Below, piece after piece: positions 1 to 6,456 of a stretch of 25,070 nt of DNA. The stretch comes from Caryophanales bacterium UBA7057 (lineage in GTDB: Bacteria > Bacillota_I > Bacilli_A > RF39 > UBA660). The translations under genes were made by a program, and so were the position numbers. Under the pieces are notes generated by a model. It saw only the letters and a list, made by a program, of their open reading frames with translations, did not search any database and was not told where the DNA came from. Every line of letters starts with the position of its first letter. Position 1 is the first letter of the stretch. The stretch is taken from the NCBI GenBank assembly GCA_002493865.1, contig DLAC01000040.1, positions 1 to 25,070 of the forward strand, written 5' to 3'.

Positions 1-96
1 AAAATAGGATATAAGACATTTTCAATAACCTTAATTAATGATAACTTTATATTAGAAACATTACTTAATAGAGTATGTAGAATTATTAACAGTTAA
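1..96 (+). CDS. C-terminal fragment of an unidentified protein
   Basis: An open frame enters from the left edge and stops at TAA 94-96, leaving 31 residues ending NRVCRIINS. It carries no recognisable motif. A strong hairpin about 35 bases downstream supports this as a genuine gene end. The family cannot be named from this fragment. Confidence 0.5.
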   Translation, partial: KIGYKTFSITLINDNFILETLLNRVCRIINS

Positions 97-130
97 CTCT
101 TTTATTTAATGAGATATCCAAATAAGTAAT

Positions 131-175
131 TCACTGATATTGGAAAAACAATATCAGTGAGTTCTTGTTTTCTAA
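131..175 (+). terminator. Rho-independent terminator of the left-edge gene
   Basis: A perfect 12-bp inverted repeat (TCACTGATATTG at 131-142, its complement at 149-160) closes a 6-base A-rich loop and is followed by a T-rich run (GTTCTTGTTTTCT). The T-tract is interrupted, but the stem is long and follows the stop at 94-96. Confidence 0.75.
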
Positions 176-189
176 TTTGTCATTTGTAA

Positions 190-345
190 CAAACTAAAAA
201 ACAGGAATTAAGCAGAAAAGAGTATAGAGAACTATCTTGAGATGAGAAAAGATTTTATCAAAGGCATTTAACAAAAAAGGAAAATTATTCTTTAAATGTA
301 AAAGCTAAGCATGTTGAAGTGAGGAACATGGTAGTATTTTTATAA
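190..345 (+). pseudogene. Possible degraded coding remnant with one in-frame TGA
   Basis: One frame reads about 50 protein-like residues (ELSRKEYRELS, then after TGA at 238-240 DEKRFYQRHLTKKENYSL and on to TAA 343-345). The composition is Lys/Glu/Arg-rich like a real protein. No convincing start or ribosome binding site precedes it and the frame is broken once, so a decayed gene is the most economical reading. TGA-as-Trp was considered and rejected because the ger operon uses TGA as stop. Chance AT-rich coding-like sequence is possible. Confidence 0.25.
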
Positions 346-424
346 AATTTAGAAAAAATGTAACTTTTTTAAGATTTCCACCATAATATATAGTAAGTCG
401 CTTGAAAAAGCGCTTTACATAGAT

Positions 425-447
425 AAGGAGAAATTTCTCCTTTTTTT
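425..447 (+). terminator. Palindromic hairpin plus T-tract upstream of the HD gene
   Basis: AAGGAGAAATTTCTCCTT (425-442) is a perfect palindrome followed by seven T. A second small hairpin (CGCTT-GAAA-AAGCG) lies about 20 bases before it. Together they could be the 3' end of a short transcript or of the decayed gene upstream. No coding sequence is visible between 346 and 424. Confidence 0.5.
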
Positions 448-448
448 A

Positions 449-475
449 GTGACATTTTTATTTTTGTGTTATAAT
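449..475 (+). promoter_or_regulatory. Extended -10 promoter of the HD-domain gene
   Basis: TGtTATAAT (TG at 467-468, TATAAT at 470-475) is a perfect extended -10 element. The upstream GTGACA (449-454) is a weak -35 at short spacing. The start codon follows about 38 bases later with GAGGTGA as ribosome binding site. Confidence 0.65.
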
Positions 476-512
476 GGTATAGATTGGAGTAAATATTTAT
501 TGAGGTGAACAT

Positions 513-1019
513 ATGAAAAATTATACAGATCAATCAGATTATACTTCTCTAGTCGAAGATATTTTAGAACATAACGAATTTAAAAAGTTAGGAACCATCA
601 TTCATCATGGGAATAATCGGTTAGATCATTCTTTGAGGGTTTCCTATTATTCATATAAAATTGGAAAAGTACTTACTTTGGATTATCGACAAATTGCCAG
701 AGGTGCATTACTTCATGACTTCTTTTTTGAGGTAAATGAAGGAGAAGAGAAAAAAACCAAATTAAAAACAATGATGAAGCATCCTGAGTATGCTTTAGAA
801 AATGCGAAGAAGTACTTTGAATTATCTGATGTAGAGAGTGACATTATTGTAACACACATGTTTCCCGTTGCGCCAAAAGTTCCTAAATATTTGGAGAGTT
901 GGTTAGTGGATTTGGTAGATGATGTTGTATCTATTTGTGAAAAGTGCTATGCAACAAGGCATCAATTATCTGCAGCTATGTCATTTATGTTTGTTTGCTT
1001 GACGAATTATCTTAGATAG
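513..1019 (+). CDS. HD-domain phosphohydrolase family protein
   Basis: The 168-residue protein carries the HD-superfamily metal-binding signature: His39 in LDHSLRV, His68-Asp69 in ALLHDFF, further histidines at 90 (MKHPEYA) and 115 (IIVTHM), and a late Asp in LVDLVDDVVS (about 136-137). HD proteins of this kind hydrolyse phosphate esters of nucleotides or related small molecules; the substrate cannot be read from sequence. No signal peptide or membrane segment is visible, so it should be cytosolic. ATG 513 is preceded by GAGGTGA at good spacing. It appears monocistronic, between its own promoter and a hairpin that overlaps the tRNA-Arg promoter. Confidence 0.8.
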   Translation: MKNYTDQSDYTSLVEDILEHNEFKKLGTIIHHGNNRLDHSLRVSYYSYKIGKVLTLDYRQIARGALLHDFFFEVNEGEEKKTKLKTMMKHPEYALENAKKYFELSDVESDIIVTHMFPVAPKVPKYLESWLVDLVDDVVSICEKCYATRHQLSAAMSFMFVCLTNYLR

Positions 1020-1057
1020 AAGTATGATTTTAAAATTGTATAAAATATAAATAGATT

Positions 1058-1095
1058 CTCATAAGAAATGTGTTATAATATCTTATGAGTTTTTA
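1058..1095 (+). terminator. Terminator of the HD gene, with the tRNA-Arg -10 in its loop
   Basis: CTCATAAGA (1058-1066) pairs with TCTTATGAG (1081-1089), followed by TTTTTA. The 14-base loop contains TGtTATAAT (TATAAT at 1074-1079), an extended -10 placed about 18 bases before the tRNA. The same DNA thus seems to end the upstream transcript and start the next. Confidence 0.6.
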
Positions 1096-1096
1096 T

Positions 1097-1171
1097 GTCC
1101 TCGTAACTCAATGGATAGAGTGCCACCCTCCTAAGGTGGGAATACCGGTTCGACTCCGGTCGAGGATACCA
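1097..1171 (+). tRNA. tRNA-Arg (anticodon CCT), CCA encoded
   Basis: A complete cloverleaf is visible. The acceptor stem is GTCCTCG/CGAGGAT; the D-arm holds CTC/GAG; the anticodon stem is CCACC/GGTGG with loop CTCCTAA, giving anticodon CCT (reads AGG). The T-arm is ACCGG-TTCGACT-CCGGT, the discriminator is A1168 and CCA is encoded at 1169-1171. It is followed at once by a GATTGATAC segment that also follows the tRNA-Leu gene in this window. Confidence 0.95.
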
Positions 1172-1300
1172 GATTGATACCAAACTCGAGCTTTTCTGTT
1201 TCGAGTTTTAATATACTTAAAATTATGGTAAAATATTTCTAGGAATAAATTAATTTATGTCAATTTAGAAAGCAAACTTGTATATTAACAAACAATATAC
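1172..1300 (+). repeat. Terminator-promoter-leader module, copy A
   Basis: Directly after the tRNA CCA comes GATTGATAC, then a hairpin AAACTCGA/TCGAGTTT (1182-1189 with 1201-1208) plus T-tract, an extended -10 TGgTAAAAT (TG 1226-1227, TAAAAT 1229-1234), and a leader holding CAATTTAGAAAGCAAACTTGT. Nearly the same order and much of the same sequence recur after tRNA-Leu (copy B) and before the second SDR gene (copy C). The hairpin should terminate the tRNA transcript and the -10 should drive the SDR gene through a leader of about 130 bases. Confidence 0.7.
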
Positions 1301-1370
1301 TACTCACATAGTGTGATAATCAAAAATTGTTAATTTAAATAATAATCTTATTTTTGGAAGGGTGAATTAG

Positions 1371-2096
1371 ATGAAAAAGATTGTATTAATTACTGGAAGC
1401 ACGCAAGGAATAGGTCTTGCGACTTCAAAGAAATTATCAGAAAATAATATTGTTATTATAAATGATAATAAAGGTATTGACGACAATTTTATAAGGGAAA
1501 ATTTTAAGGGAAATGAAGTTTTTTATTTTAAAGCTGATATTTCAAATTCTAACGATTTGGAATCTTTAAAGGATTTTATATTACAAAAGTTTGGAAGATT
1601 AGACATGGTTGTTGCACATGCTGGAATTATCCCGCTACCATGTGATATTGATAATATAACTCCAGAAAACATTGATAAAACCGTTAATGTTAATTTAATT
1701 GGAACTTTTAATACTTTAAAAATCTTTGGTAATTTAATTAAAGATACTTCAAAAAATGGTTCGATAGTTACGACAACAAGCGTAGATGGAATAATTGGAG
1801 AACCTTATAATGCTATATATTCAGCCACGAAGGCTGGGATAATTTCTCTTACTAAATCATTCGCTAGATATTTTGGTGAAAATATTCGTGTAAATGCTGT
1901 AGCTCCAGGACTTATTGATACGCCCCTTACTGCAAGTACAGGAGAGGATCCTAAAGCAACTACTGATTATTCTATTATTCAAAGAATGGGAACTGCCGGA
2001 GAAATTGCTAATGCTATATGTTTTCTATTGTCAGATGAGGCATCTTATATAACTGGTCAAATTCTTGCTGTTGATGGAGGATTTACCTTAAAATAG
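1371..2096 (+). CDS. Short-chain dehydrogenase/reductase (SDR), FabG-like
   Basis: A 241-residue classical SDR. The nucleotide-binding motif is TGSTQGIG (residues 8-15), followed by AHAG (82-85, the NNAG equivalent), structural Asn108, and the catalytic Ser137, Tyr150 and Lys154 (YSATK). VNAVAPGLIDTPL and the C-terminal VDGGF complete the fold. It should be a cytosolic NAD(P)-dependent oxidoreductase acting on a hydroxyl/keto substrate. It resembles 3-oxoacyl-ACP reductases, but no fatty-acid genes are nearby, so the substrate is open. ATG 1371 follows GGAAGGGTGA. It is expressed from module copy A and ends at the hairpin of copy C. The next gene is a diverged SDR paralog. Confidence 0.88.
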   Translation: MKKIVLITGSTQGIGLATSKKLSENNIVIINDNKGIDDNFIRENFKGNEVFYFKADISNSNDLESLKDFILQKFGRLDMVVAHAGIIPLPCDIDNITPENIDKTVNVNLIGTFNTLKIFGNLIKDTSKNGSIVTTTSVDGIIGEPYNAIYSATKAGIISLTKSFARYFGENIRVNAVAPGLIDTPLTASTGEDPKATTDYSIIQRMGTAGEIANAICFLLSDEASYITGQILAVDGGFTLK

Positions 2097-2121
2097 TTAA
2101 GGGTTATTGTACGTCTCTTAG

Positions 2122-2245
2122 AAACTCAAATCTTTAGATGTTAAGGTTTGAGTTTTCATTTGCTTAAAATTGTGATAGAATCTTGATAAGAGATAAATTG
2201 ATTGTGATGTATTAATAACGCATCTGTAAAACTATTATTTTTAAT
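2122..2245 (+). repeat. Terminator-promoter-leader module, copy C (no tRNA)
   Basis: A 13-bp hairpin with one G-U pair (5' arm 2122-2134, 3' arm 2143-2155, AAACTCAAA core) ends the first SDR transcript. It is followed by CTTAAAATTGTG, an extended -10 TGaTAGAAT (TAGAAT 2176-2181) and a leader that aligns with copies A and B (for example ATTAATAACGCATCTGT against TTTAAAAACACACTTGT). This copy is not attached to a tRNA gene. It appears to drive the second SDR gene. Confidence 0.6.
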
Positions 2246-2276
2246 TTACATAGGATTATTTTAGGAGGATTGTTTT

Positions 2277-3035
2277 ATGAAATATGATTGTTTTAAAAAT
2301 AAGGTAGCCTTTATTACTGGGAGTACTTCTGGTTTTGGAAAAGCTACTGCTATGGAACTTGCTAAAAATGGAGCAATAGTTATTTTAAATTATGCGAATG
2401 ATGATGAAAGAGCTAAGAAAGCCGCTGTGGAAATATCTAATTTTGGAACTGTTGGAGATTGTATCAAGGCAGATATTAGTAAAGAAGAAGATATTCTAAA
2501 GATTGTATCTATCATAAAAGAAAAGTTTGGAAAATTGGATTATTTAGTAAATAATGCAGCAATTGATATTGGAGGGTCTTTTGAGAACTTTTCTATAGAA
2601 GACTTTAAAAAGGAAATGAATGCTAACTTAATTCATCGCTTTTACTTAATTCAACAATCTGTAGAATTGATGCGTAAATCCAATCAGCCAAGAGTAGTAA
2701 ATGTTGCTTCTAGATATGCAGAAAGACCTTTAGCAGATGCTTCTCCTTTATGTATATCAGAGGCTGGTACAGTTATGCTAACGAAAGTGGCTGCTTTAGA
2801 ACTTGCAAAATTTAACATTAAAGTAAATACGATTAGTCCAGCACTTGCAATTACACCTCTAACAGAAGCAATTATGAATAAAGAGGACTTTGATGCTTAT
2901 GCAAAAGTTAATCCAAGCGGAAGAGTATGTGATCCACAAGATGTGGCAAATACAATATTATTTTTACTATCAAGTGATGCAGATTATATTAATGGCGAAA
3001 ATTTGAATGTTAACGGCGGGATATTATTAAAATAA
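2277..3035 (+). CDS. SDR-family protein with catalytic Tyr and Lys replaced
   Basis: The 252-residue protein has the SDR Rossmann fold: TGSTSGFG (14-21), NNAA (92-95), Asn117, VNTISPALAITPL and the terminal VNGG. The active site is abnormal. Ser145 (NVAS) is kept, but where classical SDRs have YxxxK before AG this protein has Leu158-Cys-Ile-Ser-Glu162 (codons TTA at 2748-2750 and GAG at 2760-2762). Both proton-relay residues are therefore gone. The reading frame is intact and the rest of the fold is conserved. It may bind nucleotide without classical catalysis, act as a partner of the intact upstream SDR, or use another mechanism. ATG 2277 follows TTAGGAGGATTG, a strong ribosome binding site. 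Confidence 0.85.
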   Translation: MKYDCFKNKVAFITGSTSGFGKATAMELAKNGAIVILNYANDDERAKKAAVEISNFGTVGDCIKADISKEEDILKIVSIIKEKFGKLDYLVNNAAIDIGGSFENFSIEDFKKEMNANLIHRFYLIQQSVELMRKSNQPRVVNVASRYAERPLADASPLCISEAGTVMLTKVAALELAKFNIKVNTISPALAITPLTEAIMNKEDFDAYAKVNPSGRVCDPQDVANTILFLLSSDADYINGENLNVNGGILLK

Positions 3036-3056
3036 GTGGTGAATTCTTATATGAAT

Positions 3057-3090
3057 AGTATTTTTCATGAGCTATTAAATACTCCTTTTT
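3057..3090 (+). terminator. Probable terminator after the second SDR gene
   Basis: AGTATTT (3057-3063) pairs with AAATACT (3077-3083), followed by CC and TTTTT. It lies 22 bases after the stop codon. The stem is short and AT-rich. Confidence 0.45.
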
Positions 3091-3119
3091 AAAATATAAT
3101 ATGGAAATCAATAAAGTTA

Positions 3120-3128
3120 TGTTATAAT
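3120..3128 (+). promoter_or_regulatory. Extended -10 promoter upstream of tRNA-Leu
   Basis: TGtTATAAT (TG 3120-3121, TATAAT 3123-3128) is identical to the element before tRNA-Arg. It lies about 75 bases before the tRNA, so the primary transcript would carry a 5' leader removed by RNase P. A weaker alternative is TTGAGA (3147-3152) with CATAAA (3171-3176). Confidence 0.45.
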
Positions 3129-3203
3129 AAGTGGGGAAGTTTTATATTGAGAAATATACATCAATAAGAGCATAAAGCAACTGGAATATATAAATTTCTT
3201 TAT

Positions 3204-3288
3204 GCGAGGATGGCGGAATTGGTAGACGCGCTAGCTTCAGGCGCTAGTAGTGAAAACTGTGGGAGTTCAAATCTCCTTTCTCGCACCA
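3204..3288 (+). tRNA. tRNA-Leu (anticodon CAG), CCA encoded
   Basis: This is a class II tRNA with a long variable arm. The acceptor is GCGAGGA/TTCTCGC (one G-U), the D-arm holds GGAATTGGTAGAC, and the anticodon stem CTAGC/GCTAG encloses TTCAGGC, giving anticodon CAG (reads CUG). The variable arm lies around TAGTGAAAACTGTG and the T-arm is GGAG-TTCAAAT-CTCC. The discriminator is A3285 and CCA occupies 3286-3288. It is followed by the same GATTGATAC segment as tRNA-Arg. Confidence 0.95.
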
Positions 3289-3420
3289 GATTGATACTAA
3301 ACTCAAACTTTTATGTTTTGAGTTTTAATTTGTTTTAAAATGTTGTAAAATATTTACAGAGATTAAACTTATTGTATCAATTTAAAAACACACTTGTTTA
3401 TTGATATTATCAATGAACAT
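3289..3420 (+). repeat. Terminator-promoter-leader module, copy B
   Basis: After the tRNA CCA comes GATTGATAC, a hairpin AAACTCAAA/TTTGAGTTT (3299-3307 with 3317-3325) with T-tract, TAAAAT (3346-3351), and a leader with CAATTTAAAAACACACTTGT. Relative to copy A the hairpin has changed on both arms (CTCGA/TCGAG versus CTCAA/TTGAG), so pairing is retained. It precedes the ART-like gene by about 40 bases. Confidence 0.7.
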
Positions 3421-3457
3421 ACTTTCAATTTATAAAATTAATAGGGAGTAAATCGTT

Positions 3458-4207
3458 ATGGAAGTAAAAAATATTACAATTAGAGATATACAAGATATTG
3501 ATACTCAATTTTCATTTTTTCATTATACGAATAAAAACAATATTGAAAGTATAGATAAAAATGGACTAATTTCTAAAATTGGAGATAGTGCAACAGGCAT
3601 AGAAATAACTGAAAAAATATTTTTTGCCATTGGAACAAAGGGTGTGTTTTCTATTTTTGATTCTTGGATAAGGTGGTTAATCGCCAAAAGAATGACCGAT
3701 TTACCAGGTAAAAGAGCAGATATACCTTTTTATCGTTTCTGTACTTTTATAATGAGACTACCAATTATACATCATTTTATAGCAATCATTGTTAATTTAG
3801 TAGTTTGGTTAGAATTTAAATTTAAACCTTTTAAAATCAAATCTTTTAAAATTATGAAAGAAATATTAGATAATAGTTGCTTTCTAATATTAGATTTAGA
3901 AGAAGGAATCCACTTTTCATATAAAGATATCGACGAGGTAAAGAATCAAAGATTTAATAAAAAACTATTAAAAATGGTATACGCAAGGCAAAATAAAATG
4001 ATTAGTAAGAAAATGGACTATTGGAATATGCATACTTTTAGTAATGTAACTATTCCTCCTAATAAAATAACATTAATTAAACTGAACGATTCTTATAATT
4101 GCTTAGATATTTTATTATGGATGATAGAAAATACAAAATTAGATTTAAAAGTGTTGTCTCCCTATTTATATGAATTTTTAGATTATTATAAGTTATTGAA
4201 AAAATAA
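3458..4207 (+). CDS. Uncharacterised protein with an ADP-ribosyltransferase-like N-terminus
   Basis: The 249-residue protein begins with FHYTNKNNIESIDKNGLIS (residues 21-39). This is the pattern His-Tyr/Phe-Thr, Asn-Leu/Ile-x-x-Ile, Gly-Leu found at the NAD-binding strand of several ADP-ribosyltransferase-fold families (DarT/DUF4433 and Tpt1 relatives). It continues with KIFFAIG (53-59), a second strand-like element, and ends with TIPPNKITLIKL (198-209), resembling the closing strand of such domains. A hydrophobic stretch (about 96-118) could be a buried helix or a membrane segment. No clear catalytic Glu can be assigned. The assignment is inferred from pattern only. ATG 3458 follows AGGGAG. 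It is transcribed alone, from module copy B to the terminator at 4393. Confidence 0.6.
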   Translation: MEVKNITIRDIQDIDTQFSFFHYTNKNNIESIDKNGLISKIGDSATGIEITEKIFFAIGTKGVFSIFDSWIRWLIAKRMTDLPGKRADIPFYRFCTFIMRLPIIHHFIAIIVNLVVWLEFKFKPFKIKSFKIMKEILDNSCFLILDLEEGIHFSYKDIDEVKNQRFNKKLLKMVYARQNKMISKKMDYWNMHTFSNVTIPPNKITLIKLNDSYNCLDILLWMIENTKLDLKVLSPYLYEFLDYYKLLKK

Positions 4208-4392
4208 TTATAAATGTTATTATATTTCTCTTTCGGACACTAGAGAAGAATCTATTCAGACCATTCGAACTTTAGATAGAAGACTTGTCAAAAGGTTGTT
4301 TGTATGATATTATGAATGTGTCAAGGAAACTGCATAAAATAAAAAGGAACATTCAATATTAGCGTGTTGAGTGTTACCCAATAATTTGTGTA

Positions 4393-4427
4393 GCACCTAA
4401 TTCAATGCTGAGTTAGGTGCACTTTTA
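4393..4427 (+). terminator. Terminator after the ART-like gene
   Basis: GCACCTAA (4393-4400) pairs with TTAGGTGC (4413-4420), loop of 12, then ACTTTTAATTT. The 4208-4392 stretch before it holds no complete gene. A short protein-like run (REESIQTIRTLDRRLVKRL) is soon interrupted and cannot be assigned. Confidence 0.8.
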
Positions 4428-4448
4428 ATTTAGTATTACAAATGGTAA

Positions 4449-4457
4449 TGCTATAAG
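4449..4457 (+). promoter_or_regulatory. Extended -10 promoter for the transglutaminase-like gene
   Basis: TGcTATAAG (TG 4449-4450, TATAAG 4452-4457) lies about 45 bases before ATG 4502 and just after the preceding terminator. No good -35 is seen, as is common for extended -10 promoters. Confidence 0.5.
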
Positions 4458-4501
4458 TAAAAGGATGATTATGATTTTTTGAGTGAATTAGGAGTAGGTG
4501 T

Positions 4502-5413
4502 ATGGAAAATAATAGTGTACTTGATTTTTATAGAAATACAAGTTTATTTACAGATTTGGGTCTTTATACAGCGTTCGCTAAAAATTTGTCTAGTGATATA
4601 GAGACTTTATGTTCATTACTTCGACATCAAATCATTCATCCTTTCGATTTAAAAGATGAAGAGGAAAGAAATGATTCCAATAGTTTTTATGGGGATATGA
4701 CAAAAATACCTAAAACAAGTCTGATTTACGAAAATGATTTGTTTCCAACTGCAATTGCAATGATGGCAGAACTGTTGAGAAGAAATTCTAGTTTTACGAT
4801 AGAAAGAAAAATTGAGGATAAAATCCATGTATGTTGTAGGGAAACCTCCATTTTATTAATCGCAATATTAAAGTCAAAAAACATTCCTGCGAGAACTAGG
4901 TGTGGATTTACGCATGCTGTTAGCGAAATAGATGGAGCAGGAGATCACTGGATTGTAGAGTATTACAATGAAATAGATAACAAATGGATATTGGTTGATC
5001 CTACTATGTGTTATGATTCAGAGACTTTAGAATATTTTCATATTGATTATCCCTTAGTTGATATGCCACGTAATCAGTTTATCTTTGCAGCTGATGCCTA
5101 TTTAGGACTTAGAAATGGGAAGTATCAGGCAGAGGACATCTATTGTTTTTCTAACCCCAAAACATTTGGCATAAAGGCAGCCATCAGTGAATTATTTTAT
5201 GATTTTCATTCCTTAATGAACCATGAGATTCTTTTTTGTCAAAGTCCAAAATATCTAAAAGATAGTAATTATGAATTAACGAATGATGAATATCTTGAAC
5301 TCGATGAGTTAGCACGACTTATGCTAGATCCAAATCAAAATTTTGATGAACTTAAGCATATTTGGGAAAATAATGAGAAATTTAGAATCCTATCTGGAGG
5401 AATGAACCATTAA
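4502..5413 (+). CDS. Transglutaminase-like superfamily protein
   Basis: The 303-residue protein contains the papain-like transglutaminase core: a Cys in HVCCRETSILLIAIL (Cys112, followed by a helix), KNIPARTRCGF (the GIPAR strand), His149 in GDHWIVEYY and Asp166 in WILVDPTM, which form the Cys-His-Asp triad in the usual order and spacing. Such domains in bacteria act mostly as cysteine proteases or amidases; the substrate is unknown. No signal peptide is visible, so it is probably cytosolic. The N-terminal ~100 and C-terminal ~130 residues match nothing I recognise. ATG 4502 follows TTAGGAGTAGG. The next gene starts 62 bases later with no terminator between, so the two are probably co-transcribed. 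Confidence 0.8.
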   Translation: MENNSVLDFYRNTSLFTDLGLYTAFAKNLSSDIETLCSLLRHQIIHPFDLKDEEERNDSNSFYGDMTKIPKTSLIYENDLFPTAIAMMAELLRRNSSFTIERKIEDKIHVCCRETSILLIAILKSKNIPARTRCGFTHAVSEIDGAGDHWIVEYYNEIDNKWILVDPTMCYDSETLEYFHIDYPLVDMPRNQFIFAADAYLGLRNGKYQAEDIYCFSNPKTFGIKAAISELFYDFHSLMNHEILFCQSPKYLKDSNYELTNDEYLELDELARLMLDPNQNFDELKHIWENNEKFRILSGGMNH

Positions 5414-5475
5414 TCAAAGTTAGTGGCATTCTATTTTTTAAGTATTAGATTATATGTTTTAGGGGGCTTAAGGGA

Positions 5476-6264
5476 ATGTACGGAGCTATAATAGGAGATT
5501 TGGCTGGGTCCATTTATGAATTTGATCAGATACAAAAAGTGCATCCAGTTTCTATGAATCAACTGATTGAAGAAAATAGTTTTTATAGTGATGATACGAT
5601 TTTAACAATCGCAATTCTAGATGCCATATTAAATCAGGGTGATTATGGGCAATATATCAGAAAGTATATTCATGAATATTTGGATTATAAACCTAATTTT
5701 CATCCTTACTTTAAAACTACATTTTCTCCTCGACTAATTGAATGGCATGAGAAAAATTGCCAAGGGAATAGTAAGGGAAATGGGGCAATGATGCGTATTT
5801 CCCCAATTGGATATTTATTCAATCATGAAGAGGATATTTTAAGGCAATCTATGCTCGCAACAATTCCTTCTCATAATTCTTCAGAGGCAATAGATGCTGC
5901 TCAAACTGTGGCACTCATTATTTATTATGCTAGGATAGGACTATCTAAAGAAGAAATCATTCAAAAGTTATCTAAAACAGTGAATTATCAAGAATTTTCT
6001 CATTTTAATACAACATGTAGTGAGACTCTTTCTAATTGTTTATATGCGTTATTCTCATCTAGTAGTTACGAGGAGTCCATTAGAAAAATCATATCATACG
6101 GTGGTGATACTGATACAAACGCTTGCATTGTAGGTTCTATGGCAGAAGCTTTCTATGGACTAGATGAGAACTTGATTTTATTAACTAGACAAAAAATTCC
6201 AAGTGAGTTTCTAAGTGTTCTAGATCAAGGATATTGTAAAGTAAAAAACTACTTTCAAAAATAA
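5476..6264 (+). CDS. ADP-ribosylglycohydrolase (ARH/DraG family)
   Basis: The 262-residue protein has the family signatures: GAIIGDLAGS at 3-12, the Mg-binding SDDT at 38-41, GNGAMMRISPIG at 101-112, SHNSSEAIDAAQ at 132-143 and the second metal site GGDTDTNACIVGSMA at 209-223. ARH enzymes use two Mg ions to remove ADP-ribose from modified residues or related ADP-ribose compounds in the cytosol. All metal-binding Asp/Thr residues I can identify are present, so it should be active. ATG 5476 follows TAGGGGGCTTAAGGGA. It lies behind the transglutaminase-like gene and about 1.3 kb after the ART-like gene. Its terminator overlaps its own last codons. Confidence 0.92.
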   Translation: MYGAIIGDLAGSIYEFDQIQKVHPVSMNQLIEENSFYSDDTILTIAILDAILNQGDYGQYIRKYIHEYLDYKPNFHPYFKTTFSPRLIEWHEKNCQGNSKGNGAMMRISPIGYLFNHEEDILRQSMLATIPSHNSSEAIDAAQTVALIIYYARIGLSKEEIIQKLSKTVNYQEFSHFNTTCSETLSNCLYALFSSSSYEESIRKIISYGGDTDTNACIVGSMAEAFYGLDENLILLTRQKIPSEFLSVLDQGYCKVKNYFQK

Positions 6265-6285
6265 AGAATGAAAGTAGTTCTTTTT
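6247..6285 (+). terminator. Terminator overlapping the end of the ADP-ribosylglycohydrolase gene
   Basis: AACTACTTTC (6247-6256) pairs with GAAAGTAGTT (6270-6279), then CTTTTT. The TAA stop (6262-6264) is in the loop, so the 5' arm is coding. Confidence 0.85.
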
Positions 6286-6365
6286 GGTATATGTATTACG
6301 ATTATTATTTCTATATCATGTTTATGAAATGCTATCACATGGCATTTACTAAAAAATATAAGTTT

Positions 6366-6395
6366 TTGTAAAAAGTAGGATATATGTGCTATAAT
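6366..6395 (+). promoter_or_regulatory. Sigma-A promoter for purM
   Basis: TTGTAA (6366-6371), 18-base spacer, TATAAT (6390-6395) preceded by TG at 6387-6388 (TGcTATAAT). The leader to ATG 6457 is about 55 bases. It is too short for a purine riboswitch and shows no such motif. Confidence 0.8.
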
Positions 6396-6456
6396 AGGTA
6401 AAGTAAATCTTATATCTTTATTTGATATTATTTTACTAAATTTGAGGAGGGTTAAA

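Noticed and set aside
190..345. TGA read as Trp (Mycoplasma-type code)
   Set aside because: gerA and gerC both end in TGA within ATGA overlaps at exactly the expected positions, and all clear genes encode Trp with TGG.
1241..1370. T-box or known metabolite riboswitch in the SDR leader
   Set aside because: No T-box sequence (TGGnACC) or other riboswitch core was recognised; the leader similarity is only to the two other module copies.
4208..4392. Possible small gene or IS remnant after the ART-like gene
   Set aside because: A short protein-like run is seen, but it is interrupted within about 30 codons, has no start signals, and no inverted repeats or transposase motifs flank it.
6442..6456. 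TTG start for purM
   Set aside because: The Shine-Dalgarno GAGGAGG lies within the extension, so initiation is at ATG 6457.
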